Notes: a model not told the origin generated them from the sequence alone. A DNA stretch of 64,000 nucleotides from an uncultured Collinsella sp. (GCA_959604825.1 CAUHCN010000011.1:1-64000), one strand, 5' to 3'. Positions 1-7,685 are shown, counted from the stretch's first letter. Program-made: numbers and translations.

Positions 1-24
1 ATCCAAGGGTTATACCCTAAGAGC

Positions 25-50
25 AAACCACCCCTTTTAGGGGTGGTTTT
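25..50 (+). terminator. Intrinsic terminator hairpin at left edge
   Basis: A perfect 10-bp stem (AAACCACCCC with GGGGTGGTTT) closes a 5-base loop and is followed by a short T-rich stretch on the plus strand. It would end a plus-strand gene outside the window, and it also lies just past the 3' end of the minus-strand sirtuin fragment, so it may work both ways. Confidence 0.75.
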
Positions 51-53
51 GAT

Positions 54-827
54 TTAAGCGTCCACGCATGAAACACGGCGCGATGAACTGCGCTGCTCGT
101 CGCCCGTCCGCGCCGCCGAGAGCAGGGCGCCCAAATCGGCCTGGATCGCCCCTGCCTTGCTTCCAAGCTGCAACGGAGCCGAGCCGCCCGAGATGTTTAC
201 GCTCAAAAGGTGCGCATCCGGCAGCTTCGCGGTCATGCTCCAGAACGGGAGCGTGATGATGCCGGGGGTCATCTCGCCCACGCCGAGCTCCAGCAACAGC
301 ACGCGGCGATCGCTGCGCTCGCGCACGAAGTGCTCGTATCGTCCGAGGCTCTCGCGCCAGGCCGCACCCTGCAGAAACGTGTCGTCGCGCACCCACGGCA
401 CAAGCTGCCAGCCGCAATGCGGGCATCGGGGGATATCCTCGCTGAGGACCTCGAACCCCGCCATGCCCGCGAGCATGCGTTCGACGTAGGGGCTCGCGTC
501 GAAGAGCTCGTCGCAGCATGGCTGCTTGCATTGAAGGTGCGCGAAGCTTCCCTGATAGTTGCAGATCCTCTCGGTGGGAAACGTCTTCTCGACTTGGGTG
601 TCCACATTGGTGCTCAGGATGAAGTAGTCCTTATGGCCGATGAGGGACCGTAGGTCGAGATAGGGCTGCGAGGCCAGCTCGCGCAGCATGAAGTCGATGT
701 ATCGCGCATAGTATGCCCATTGCTGCTCGAGGCTGGGGTAGAGGCGGTAGAAGCCGTCGAAAAGGCTCTTGACTACTTTCGATTGATGCTCAGTGCCCAT
801 TGTATTCGCTACGATTAAACTCGGCAC
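54..827 (-). pseudogene. C-terminal fragment of a sirtuin-like (SIR2 family) gene
   Basis: From position 772 to 116 this reading frame is identical in protein, and as far as I can read in DNA, to the C-terminal three quarters of the intact sirtuin-like gene at 3570-4418. It keeps the TNVD motif, the QGS motif and both zinc cysteine pairs. It lacks the N-terminal NAD-binding segment with the GIGSGMSSAAG motif: about 18 unrelated residues precede the homology, and the last residues also differ. Without the nucleotide-binding glycine loop it cannot be a working sirtuin, so I call it a truncated duplicate. The open frame is intact, so a stable product cannot be excluded. It lies downstream of the radical SAM pair on the same strand. 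Confidence 0.8.
116..772. repeat. 657-bp direct repeat, left copy
   Basis: This block matches 3593-4249 at a constant offset of 3477 bases. All three reading frames that I compared translate identically. It covers the C-terminal part of a sirtuin-like gene. The two ends fall inside coding sequence, so this is a recombination or gene-conversion tract and not an insertion sequence. Confidence 0.9.
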
Positions 828-999
828 AGGGGATACTGGTTTTCCGTGCGAAAACGCTCATGCCGCTAAATTGAGCGACCGCCTGTACTGCAGCGGGATC
901 ATCCGCCCGAGCGATCCCTTAATCCGTCGCCCGTTGCGCCAATCGGCAGAAGCCACGCGTGGACGCTAATCGCTCGAGCGAATCGTCGTCGGTTTCCGT

Positions 1000-1908
1000 T
1001 TAACGATTTCTTTTTCCGCTATTATCTGACCCTCGGACTTCCTCGTGATAGAAGTAGTCCACGATCACCGGATGCCCCTGGGGGACTCTGCCATAAGGCA
1101 TTTCGTTGTCCACAAAGGGGCAATCGTACTTCTTGGCCATTTCCTCGGCTTTTACTTCAAGCGCTTCAAAATAGCTACGGTTGCGCTTGTTATAGATCTC
1201 ATCGTAAAGCGGTACGAGATTGGGATGTTTCTCGGCGATATAATCCAGGATCGCTTTTTTGAAACCACCCCGAAGATTGAGATTTTCGAGCCAAAACAAA
1301 TCGCACCGATCCTTTACTCGCTCAAAAATCATCTCAAAATCCGTGATGCCGGGAAATACCGGGGACACGAAGCAGACCGTACGGATACCTTCGTCATACA
1401 CCTGCTTCATAGCAGCGATACGACGCTCGATGCTCGACGCGGAGTCCATATCGTTCTTGAAGTTCTCATCCAGCGTGTTGATCGACCATGAAACGGTCAC
1501 TCGTCCAAGCCTCTTCAGCAGATCGATATCCCGTACCACAAGATTGGACTTTGTGCAGATCAGAATATCTGCATCGCTGCCAATCAGCTGCTCCAGGAGT
1601 TTCCTGGTATTCCCGAATCGCTCCTCCTGTGGATTGTAGCCATCCGTCACAGAACCGATAACCACCCGCTGTCCAGCGTATTTCTTCGGATTCTTGATTT
1701 CCGGCCAATGCTTCACATCAAGAAAGGTGCCCCATTCCTCCTTGTGTCCGGTAAAGCGCTTCATAAAGGAGGCATAGCAATACTTACAGGCATGCGTGCA
1801 GCCTACATAGGGATTGACCGAGTAGCCGCCTACCGGCAGGCTGGACTTGGTCATGATGTTCTTTGCTTCCACCTCATTGATGAGGATTCCATCGATCACT
1901 TCCGCCAT
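1000..1908 (-). CDS. Radical SAM protein, second gene of a mobile radical SAM pair (SPL-like)
   Basis: A protein of 302 aa with a radical SAM CX3CX2C cluster motif (C37, C41, C44 in GCTHACKYC) and a YASF segment after it. It resembles the spore photoproduct lyase-like radical SAM family. I start it at ATG 1908, which has a GGAGG ribosome site and overlaps the end of the upstream radical SAM gene by 13 bases; the longer open frame upstream has no such support. Pairs of radical SAM proteins of this type are known as 'radical SAM mobile pair' proteins A and B, often carried with a small regulator. The substrate is unknown. Its base composition looks lower in GC than the sirtuin genes around it, which fits horizontal arrival. 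Which member is A or B is my guess (this one B). Confidence 0.85.
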   Translation of the reverse strand: MAEVIDGILINEVEAKNIMTKSSLPVGGYSVNPYVGCTHACKYCYASFMKRFTGHKEEWGTFLDVKHWPEIKNPKKYAGQRVVIGSVTDGYNPQEERFGNTRKLLEQLIGSDADILICTKSNLVVRDIDLLKRLGRVTVSWSINTLDENFKNDMDSASSIERRIAAMKQVYDEGIRTVCFVSPVFPGITDFEMIFERVKDRCDLFWLENLNLRGGFKKAILDYIAEKHPNLVPLYDEIYNKRNRSYFEALEVKAEEMAKKYDCPFVDNEMPYGRVPQGHPVIVDYFYHEEVRGSDNSGKRNR

Positions 1909-2585
1909 GTTCTCTGCACCTCCAGCACTCTTTCGAATTCTTCCGGCAATTCCTGAATCATGTTTTCGTCCCCTATGACAGAGACGAGGTCTTCCTTCAT
2001 AAACATTGGAATGCCAAGCGCGTGCGCCTGGTCCGTCAAAGACCATGCCCACTCCGGTTCCGTATGAACCTTCCTGCTCTGCGCCCCGGTCATGGTACCG
2101 ACGACGATCCAGTTGATTCCGGAAAGGTCGACCGTACCGGGATCGTCGAATAGCGGCTCAAAAGTAACGAAGAAGTGATTTGCTTTGACGTTTTTCCGAA
2201 GGGCGTCGATACGCCACAGCTCCGCTTTCCTCGTCACCGTAACGCCGAACCATGCGTTTTCCAGGTCGGTATCTAAATCCAGCAAATCGGGTCTCTTGGT
2301 CAGGAACAGGAACTGATGCTGTGGATTCTCATGGATCTTTGCAAATACCTCGTCTCGCCATTCCAGCTTCCACCCGGAGAGATCGCTCATGCCGGTAAGG
2401 AGAAAGTTCTGCGGGCGTTTCTTTTCCATCATCTTGAGCTTGCTCGGGAAGAACGCAGGATCAGCGAAGTCGTCAATCATATGCCAACGTTTCACATTGT
2501 TACGGGCATAGCAATATGGACACCCCACCGTGCAGCCGATGACGATATTCATATTCTGAATCTGATTTTTGATGCAGATGCTCAT
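1896..2585 (-). CDS. Radical SAM protein, first gene of a mobile radical SAM pair
   Basis: A protein of 229 aa with a radical SAM CX3CX2C motif close to the N-terminus (C18, C22, C25 in GCTVGCPYC), which should bind a [4Fe-4S] cluster and S-adenosylmethionine. The ATG at 2585 overlaps the stop codon of the upstream 66-codon sirtuin stub as ATGA, so translation is probably coupled to the stub. The 3' end overlaps the second radical SAM gene. The order fits a 'radical SAM mobile pair' with this as protein A. No target or product can be read from the sequence. Moderate GC compared with its flanks suggests that it was acquired by transfer. Confidence 0.85.
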   Translation of the reverse strand: MSICIKNQIQNMNIVIGCTVGCPYCYARNNVKRWHMIDDFADPAFFPSKLKMMEKKRPQNFLLTGMSDLSGWKLEWRDEVFAKIHENPQHQFLFLTKRPDLLDLDTDLENAWFGVTVTRKAELWRIDALRKNVKANHFFVTFEPLFDDPGTVDLSGINWIVVGTMTGAQSRKVHTEPEWAWSLTDQAHALGIPMFMKEDLVSVIGDENMIQELPEEFERVLEVQRTWRK

Positions 2586-2782
2586 AACGCCTGCCTACCC
2601 GCCTCTCCCGTAAACACGCAATCAGCCTTCCCCACCTTGCGGGCAAAAGCCTCGATATCTTGCTTGCAAGCAGTAGGCTCGCAATCGCTCAAATCGTATG
2701 ACGTGCCGCCGTTTCGATAGACGGCCCGATGGGAAAACGATCGGCTGACAAGCCCGATGCCGAGCTTCTCGCACAGGGTCAT
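2582..2782 (-). pseudogene. N-terminal stub of a sirtuin-like gene, fused by ATGA overlap to the radical SAM pair
   Basis: The 66 codons align with the first 60-65 residues of the sirtuin-like protein at 5077-6072 (shared VTL/MTL-start, RxGGTxYxLSDxEP and ADCV segments), then stop just where the glycine-rich NAD loop should begin. The start at ATG 2782 has a GGGAG ribosome site and matches the GTG start of the intact paralogue. The stub is too short to fold as a sirtuin. It seems to survive as a leader that brings the promoter and ribosome entry to the radical SAM genes. It is divergent from the TetR-type gene at 2926. Confidence 0.8.
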
Positions 2783-2925
2783 CCGTGCTCCCTTTCAGCT
2801 ATAAAAAACAGGTGTCTATAAACAGTATCCTTGTTGATTTTCGCAGGGGCAATGAACAAACGCGTGCACCTGTCGATAAACGAACAGCTACTGGACATTG
2901 TCAAACGACTCAGATTGGAGAGGCG
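2783..2925. promoter_or_regulatory. Divergent promoter/operator region of cassette 1
   Basis: This 143-bp region lies between the sirtuin stub and the TetR-type gene. It carries TGTCTATAAA at 2813-2822 and TGTCGATAAA at 2871-2880, the same two decamers with the same 58-bp spacing as in the second cassette (6104 and 6162). Conservation between two otherwise diverged copies suggests binding sites for the TetR-type proteins or core promoter elements. Which of these they are cannot be decided here. Confidence 0.5.
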
Positions 2926-3486
2926 ATGGGAGAAACCAAGATCGACCGCCGGCGGCGCTACACCCTCTCAGTCATACAGGAGGCGTTCTTCGCGCTGCTG
3001 GCCGAGGTCGGCTTCGCGAAGATGACGGTGGCAGACATCTGCCGCCGCGCCGAGATCAACCGGGGAACGTTCTATCTGCATTACGAGGATAAGTACGCGC
3101 TGCTCGATGCGCTTATCGACGAGGCATTGGCAGCGGCTCCCCCGCTTGAGGGGGTTGAATCGGCAACGCTTTGCCAGCGTCCGCCGGCAGACGACGATTA
3201 TCGCCTGCTTTATTCGGACAGCGACTCATACGCTCGCGTAGCCCAGCGCGTCATAGAACGCGGAGCGGAGCAGATGGTTCCCTGGGTCATGGAGAAAACA
3301 GGGCTTTCACGCGAAGACGCCTTCCTGCTCTTCATCCACAACGTCCAGGGCAATCTGGCCGTCAACCGCCTGCTCGGCTGGAGACGAGGCCCCGAGTTCA
3401 CCCATGCCCAGGAGCTGCTCAACGCCTATTCCGAAGGGGGCTTACTGGCGGTATCCGCTCTTCGCGATTCCGATAACCCATCGTGA
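2926..3486 (+). CDS. TetR/AcrR family regulator, cassette 1
   Basis: A 186-aa TetR-type repressor. The N-terminal helix-turn-helix is clear: an RRRRYTLSVIQEAFFALL helix, the MTVADICRRAEINRGTFYLHY recognition region in shorter form as ADICRRAEINRGTFY, then HYEDK. The C-terminal half would bind an unknown ligand. I start it at ATG 2926 with TTGGAG upstream; the longer frame has no ribosome site. It is divergent from the sirtuin stub and radical SAM genes and probably controls them and itself. It is the same length as the regulator at 6216 and very close to it in sequence, so the two may cross-regulate. Confidence 0.9.
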   Translation: MGETKIDRRRRYTLSVIQEAFFALLAEVGFAKMTVADICRRAEINRGTFYLHYEDKYALLDALIDEALAAAPPLEGVESATLCQRPPADDDYRLLYSDSDSYARVAQRVIERGAEQMVPWVMEKTGLSREDAFLLFIHNVQGNLAVNRLLGWRRGPEFTHAQELLNAYSEGGLLAVSALRDSDNPS

Positions 3487-3569
3487 CCTGCGATTCAGGA
3501 ATACCAGCCTCCGAGCCCTCTCGTTCGGAGGCTGCGGCTAAAACCTCATTGCGCGTCTACCGCTCCGCG

Positions 3570-4418
3570 TTACTCGCCACCTGCCCGCGCCACCGAGAGC
3601 AGGGCGCCCAAATCGGCCTGGATCGCCCCTGCCTTGCTTCCAAGCTGCAACGGAGCCGAGCCGCCCGAGATGTTTACGCTCAAAAGGTGCGCATCCGGCA
3701 GCTTCGCGGTCATGCTCCAGAACGGGAGCGTGATGATGCCGGGGGTCATCTCGCCCACGCCGAGCTCCAGCAACAGCACGCGGCGATCGCTGCGCTCGCG
3801 CACGAAGTGCTCGTATCGTCCGAGGCTCTCGCGCCAGGCCGCACCCTGCAGAAACGTGTCGTCGCGCACCCACGGCACAAGCTGCCAGCCGCAATGCGGG
3901 CATCGGGGGATATCCTCGCTGAGGACCTCGAACCCCGCCATGCCCGCGAGCATGCGTTCGACGTAGGGGCTCGCGTCGAAGAGCTCGTCGCAGCATGGCT
4001 GCTTGCATTGAAGGTGCGCGAAGCTTCCCTGATAGTTGCAGATCCTCTCGGTGGGAAACGTCTTCTCGACTTGGGTGTCCACATTGGTGCTCAGGATGAA
4101 GTAGTCCTTATGGCCGATGAGGGACCGTAGGTCGAGATAGGGCTGCGAGGCCAGCTCGCGCAGCATGAAGTCGATGTATCGCGCATAGTATGCCCATTGC
4201 TGCTCGAGGCTGGGGTAGAGGCGGTAGAAGCCGTCGAAAAGGCTCTTGAAGCCAAAGGCTTGCTGCCAGTCCGTCATTCCGGCGCGCGCCATGCCTGCGC
4301 GGTTGTAATGGTTGAACCCGGCGGCGCTTGACATGCCCGAGCCGATGCCGACGATGATGGCGTCGGCATCGTCGATAAGGCTTCGAAGCCTATACGCTTC
4401 CCTCTCTAGAGACGGCAT
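3570..4418 (-). CDS. Sirtuin-like (SIR2 family) protein, third gene of the trio
   Basis: A 282-aa NAD-dependent sirtuin-like protein. It shows the NAD-binding loop GIGSGMSSAAGF (about residues 24-35), STNVDTQ (about 110-116), NYQGS (about 128-132) in the place where classical sirtuins have the catalytic histidine, and a zinc ribbon with C138/C142/C143 and C173/C176. Replacement of histidine by glutamine and the VGEMTPGII segment recall class M sirtuins, some of which are ADP-ribosyltransferases; assigning that activity here is inference. It starts at ATG 4418 with GGAG upstream and overlaps the preceding gene by 13 bases, so it is the last gene of an operon. Its C-terminal 657 bp are copied at 116-772. 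Confidence 0.85.
   Translation of the reverse strand: MPSLEREAYRLRSLIDDADAIIVGIGSGMSSAAGFNHYNRAGMARAGMTDWQQAFGFKSLFDGFYRLYPSLEQQWAYYARYIDFMLRELASQPYLDLRSLIGHKDYFILSTNVDTQVEKTFPTERICNYQGSFAHLQCKQPCCDELFDASPYVERMLAGMAGFEVLSEDIPRCPHCGWQLVPWVRDDTFLQGAAWRESLGRYEHFVRERSDRRVLLLELGVGEMTPGIITLPFWSMTAKLPDAHLLSVNISGGSAPLQLGSKAGAIQADLGALLSVARAGGE
3593..4249. repeat. 657-bp direct repeat, right copy
   Basis: This is the intact-gene partner of 116-772. The two copies lie in the same orientation about 3.5 kb apart, with the radical SAM pair and one TetR-type gene between them, so homologous recombination across them would delete that whole segment. Confidence 0.9.
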
Positions 4419-5104
4419 TGGGCAATCTCCTCGAAAGCCGGGGCCATATCGCCGTCAACGAGAATCGTCTCGCACGATGCATCGGGCGCCATAGCCTGGC
4501 TGTAGTTGAACACGATGTAGGTGGCGTGCTCGCAGACGTTCGCGATCTGGGCGAGCATGTGCTTTATGATGCCGTTGCGCAGTCCCACGCCAAGTTCGAG
4601 GATGGCGACCCTGCCGTTGCGATGGGCTTGCACAAGGCGCTCGAGCTCCTCGAGCTGGGTCATGGCGAGGGCGTCTGGATGGGCGAGGCGCCGCTCGTCA
4701 ACCGACGTGCGCGTGCTCCCCTCAGTCTCGAGCACGCGCTCCTCGTCGAACCCGGCGCGCGCGAAGTGCCCGTCGATGTTGCATGTGACCACGAAGGTGT
4801 CGGCGTGCTCCGTAAGACGCCGCAGCCCGTTCATGAGCGAGCCGGGCTCATATTCGAGATACTCCTTTTGATGGAACCGCTCGGCCCATCGGCGTCGCAC
4901 GCTGGCATCCGGGGAAGCGAGCCCCTGCAGTATGCAGCCGATGCCGTCTGCCTGAGCGAGGTCGCCGTACGCCTCTTGGAAATGAGCATCGGCGCAGAAA
5001 AGGTTGAGCCCCTCCGCCATGTCGAGTCCGTTGCTAGCGCCGATGATGACAAGACCCGCTTCGGCTAGCGCCCTGCCTATGCGAACTGCTTTCGCCGTCT
5101 CCAT
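4406..5104 (-). CDS. Zinc-less sirtuin-like protein, second gene of the trio
   Basis: A 232-aa protein with a Rossmann-type core like its neighbours: a GASNGLDMAEG loop near residues 23-33, a VTCNIDGHF segment in the place of the TNVD motif, and a C-terminal LELGVGLRNGIIKHM segment matching LELGVGEMTPGII of the other two. The zinc-ribbon cysteine pairs are absent and the region where the catalytic residue should lie is shortened and charged. It is therefore either a specialised NAD-binding member or a non-catalytic partner. It starts at ATG 5104 with GGGGAGG six bases upstream. It overlaps the genes on both sides, which points to joint translation of the three proteins. Confidence 0.75.
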   Translation of the reverse strand: METAKAVRIGRALAEAGLVIIGASNGLDMAEGLNLFCADAHFQEAYGDLAQADGIGCILQGLASPDASVRRRWAERFHQKEYLEYEPGSLMNGLRRLTEHADTFVVTCNIDGHFARAGFDEERVLETEGSTRTSVDERRLAHPDALAMTQLEELERLVQAHRNGRVAILELGVGLRNGIIKHMLAQIANVCEHATYIVFNYSQAMAPDASCETILVDGDMAPAFEEIAQCRL

Positions 5105-6072
5105 GCGCTACCTCCCCAGCGTCTTGCGCACGTCGGCAAGCACGTCGGCGATGTCGGCGCGAACGGCGAGCCCCCGATCCTCGACGCGCGGGGGAGAAAC
5201 TGCGTCTTGTTGTTTACGGCGATGTAGCTGGCCTGCGGTAACTGCGCCGTGAGGGCCCAGAACGGCTCCTGGATAAACGCGGGCGTCATGCGGCCCACAC
5301 CCAGCTCGAGGAAGAGGATCCTCTGCCGTGCGTGCGCGTCGAGCCAGTCGGACACCTTGCGGTACTGCTCCTCGTAGAGTTCGCCCTGCAGGAAGTTGCC
5401 GTAGCCGCGAACCCAGGGGAACGCCTCTGCCCCGCAGTGCGGGCAGCGCGGCACGAGCTCTGTCGGAACCTCAAGGCCGTCTCCCATGGCCTCTACCATG
5501 CGGGAGACCGGCTCGACCGCATCCCACACCGCGTCGGTGCAACAGTGGGAGCACTGAAAGAAGCGGTGGTCGCCTTGGATCTCTGCCACTTTCTCCCAGG
5601 GATAGAGCTTCACAAACTGCGTGTCCTGGTTGGTGGTGAGCACGAAGAAATCCTTCTCGGCGATAATGGTGTCGAGGTCCCTGTAGGGCTTGCGCAGCGG
5701 GGCGTTGAGCGTGGTGTCGAGGAAGGTGGCGAGGTATCCCCAGCGCGCCTCGGCGGTGGGCCAGCGGTAGAACGACCCCTCGAAAGCGCCCTTGAAACCG
5801 TAGCGCTCGGCGAATTTGCCGAAATGCCTGCGATAGGTTGCGTTGTCCTCGTAATAGAAGTCGCCGCCGCCCGCCGCGGAGAGCCCAGAGGCCCCGCCCA
5901 CCAGCACGCAATCGGCTTCCTCGATCATGCGGGCGAAGTCCCTGATTTGCTGGTCGTAGGGCTCGGGCTCGCGGTCACTCAGCTCATAGGGCGTGCCGCC
6001 GCTGCGGTAGGCGGCCTGAAGGGAAAACGATTGGTTGGTGAGCTCGATAACGAGCTGCTCGTACAGGGTCAC
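5077..6072 (-). CDS. Sirtuin-like (SIR2 family) protein, first gene of the trio, frameshifted near the 3' end
   Basis: A sirtuin-like protein of about 331 aa. The NAD loop GGASGLSAAGGG is near residues 59-70, TTNQDTQ near 146-152, IQGDHRFFQ near 165-173, and zinc cysteines are C174/C177/C178 and C210/C213. As in class M sirtuins, the catalytic histidine position seems to be glutamine. I place the start at GTG 6072, which aligns with the ATG of the stub at 2782 and has GAAGG upstream; the longer frame runs into the divergent TetR-type gene. After about residue 300 the frame loses homology. A minus-one shift within about 5185-5193 restores a tail ending at 5108, just before the next ATG. The shift may be real, programmed or a sequencing error. 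Confidence 0.8.
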   Translation of the reverse strand: MTLYEQLVIELTNQSFSLQAAYRSGGTPYELSDREPEPYDQQIRDFARMIEEADCVLVGGASGLSAAGGGDFYYEDNATYRRHFGKFAERYGFKGAFEGSFYRWPTAEARWGYLATFLDTTLNAPLRKPYRDLDTIIAEKDFFVLTTNQDTQFVKLYPWEKVAEIQGDHRFFQCSHCCTDAVWDAVEPVSRMVEAMGDGLEVPTELVPRCPHCGAEAFPWVRGYGNFLQGELYEEQYRKVSDWLDAHARQRILFLELGVGRMTPAFIQEPFWALTAQLPQASYIAVNNKTQFLPRASRIGGSPFAPTSPTCLPTCARRWGGSAWRRRKQFA

Positions 6073-6215
6073 TGGATACCTTCTTTCAGCTATTATAAAC
6101 AGGTGTCTATAAAAAGTATCCATGTCGATTTGCTTAAGAGCAATGAACAGCTTCGGCCTGCTGTCGATAAACGAGCGTTTGCCGGGTATTGTCGAGCGTT
6201 GCAATTGGAGGGGTA
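6073..6215. promoter_or_regulatory. Divergent promoter/operator region of cassette 2
   Basis: This 143-bp region separates the sirtuin trio from the TetR-type gene and is the same length as its counterpart in cassette 1. TGTCTATAAA at 6104-6113 and TGTCGATAAA at 6162-6171 keep the 58-bp spacing. It is the likely site of autoregulation. Confidence 0.5.
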
Positions 6216-6776
6216 ATGGAAGCGGGGAAGATCGATCGTCGCCGACGCTATACACTCTCGGTCATACGGGAGGCGTTCTTCGCGCTGCTGGCCGAGGTCG
6301 GCTTCGCGAAGATGACGGTAGCGGATATTTGCCGCCGCGCCGATATCAACCGTGGCACGTTCTATCTGCACTACGAGGACAAGTTCGCCCTGCTCGACGC
6401 GCTTATCGACGAGGCCTTGGCGGCGGTGCCGCCGCTCGAGGGAACGGAGGCGGGTGCCCTCTGCCAGCGTCCGCCGGCAAACGATGACTATTATCTGCTC
6501 TACTCGGATGACGACGCGTACGCCCGGGTGGCACAGCGCGTCGTCGAGCGCGGCGCCGAGCAGATGGTTCCCTCGATCATGGAGGAGACTGGGCTTTCGC
6601 GCGAGGACGCCTATCTGCTCTTCGTCCACAACGTCCAGGGAAATCTCGCGGTCAACCGCCTGCTCGGTTGGAGGCAAGGGCCCGAGTTTGCCCACGCTCA
6701 GGAGCTGCTCAGCGCCTATTCCGAAGGGGGCATGCGGGCGGTATCGGCTCGTCACGATCCTCGTAGCTCGTCTTGA
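6216..6776 (+). CDS. TetR/AcrR family regulator, cassette 2
   Basis: A 186-aa TetR-type regulator with the same helix-turn-helix as the protein at 2926 (ADICRRADINRGTFYLHY near residues 37-54). The start at ATG 6216 has TTGGAGGGG upstream. It is divergent from the three sirtuin-like genes and probably represses them in the absence of an unknown ligand. Most differences from its paralogue are conservative, so the two proteins may recognise the same operator. No drug-efflux gene lies beside it, which is unusual for this family. Confidence 0.9.
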   Translation: MEAGKIDRRRRYTLSVIREAFFALLAEVGFAKMTVADICRRADINRGTFYLHYEDKFALLDALIDEALAAVPPLEGTEAGALCQRPPANDDYYLLYSDDDAYARVAQRVVERGAEQMVPSIMEETGLSREDAYLLFVHNVQGNLAVNRLLGWRQGPEFAHAQELLSAYSEGGMRAVSARHDPRSSS

Positions 6777-6974
6777 CCGCATGTCATTTCAGGTAGGTGG
6801 CGTTGCTATGGGCCCTCTTTGATTTTCGACGTTGTATAAGGCAATCGCAATCGTCTTGAGCTTCTTTAGGGAACTTGAACAAGAGATATGGCCTGCTGGC
6901 GATTGATTAACACCATTCGTTTTGGTTACAAGAAAGCATGCTGCGCGCCTGCAGCATGAGGGAGAGGGAATCCT

Positions 6975-7505
6975 ATGAATTTCGTTGTATTGAGCGGCAG
7001 CCCGCGTAAGGGCGCTAATACCGATACCATGGTCGAGGCGTTTGCCGAGACCGCGCGTGAGGGCGGCCATACGGTCGAGGTCATCCGCGTTGCCAGCAAG
7101 AAGATCGCCGGCTGCTTGGGATGCCAGTACTGCTTCGCCCATGAGGGCGTCTGCGTGCAGAAGGATGACATGACCAACGTGATTGAGTCGCTGAAAGACA
7201 CCGACATGGTTGTCTTCGCTTCGCCTATCTACTGGTTTGATATCACTGCGCAGGAAAAGACCGCCATCGACCGCCTGTACGCCTTCGGTGCCACGGGATT
7301 CCCGTTCACCAAGACGGCCCTTTTACTCGATAGCCACAGCGAGGGTGTCTATGATGCGGCGATCGCTATGTACAAGTCAACCTGCGCGTACTGCAAGTGG
7401 GAGGACCAGGGCATTGTCACCATCAGCGGTATGACCGAGCGCGACAGCATGGCATCCTCGCCCAAGTTGAAAGAGGTGCGAGAGCTCGCTCGCAAGCTTG
7501 CCTAA
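6975..7505 (+). CDS. Flavodoxin-like NADPH-dependent FMN reductase / iron-sulfur flavoprotein
   Basis: A 176-aa protein that begins with the flavodoxin-fold phosphate loop SGSPRKGANTDTM, followed by a GCLGCQYC cysteine cluster near residues 47-54 and the SPIYWFDIT segment typical of NAD(P)H-dependent FMN reductases. The cysteine cluster is as in iron-sulfur flavoproteins, although the full four-cysteine spacing of the archaeal prototypes is not certain here. It probably transfers electrons in the cytoplasm to an unknown acceptor. It is a single gene with a GAGGGAG ribosome site. Confidence 0.85.
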   Translation: MNFVVLSGSPRKGANTDTMVEAFAETAREGGHTVEVIRVASKKIAGCLGCQYCFAHEGVCVQKDDMTNVIESLKDTDMVVFASPIYWFDITAQEKTAIDRLYAFGATGFPFTKTALLLDSHSEGVYDAAIAMYKSTCAYCKWEDQGIVTISGMTERDSMASSPKLKEVRELARKLA

Positions 7506-7685
7506 GGACAAGAAGAACGCATGGCAATCAGCGTTGGTGGAAATGCTTGCTGTCCTTACCGAGAGATAGGGGCGAATTCCCTCAAGTGCCGTATAGAACA
7601 ATTTTTAAACGCAGAAAAATAACTGAAAACAAATTAATCCGCGTTAAAATATTGTCAAATAGAAGTTCATGAGGGAAGGTTACGT

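Noticed and set aside
1..967. Insertion sequence around the left repeat
   Set aside because: The repeat ends lie inside sirtuin coding sequence and there is no transposase, so recombination explains it better.
6073..6255. N-terminal extension of the first sirtuin gene
   Set aside because: It would overlap the divergent TetR-type start and has no homologue in the stub; GTG 6072 aligns with the ATG of the stub.
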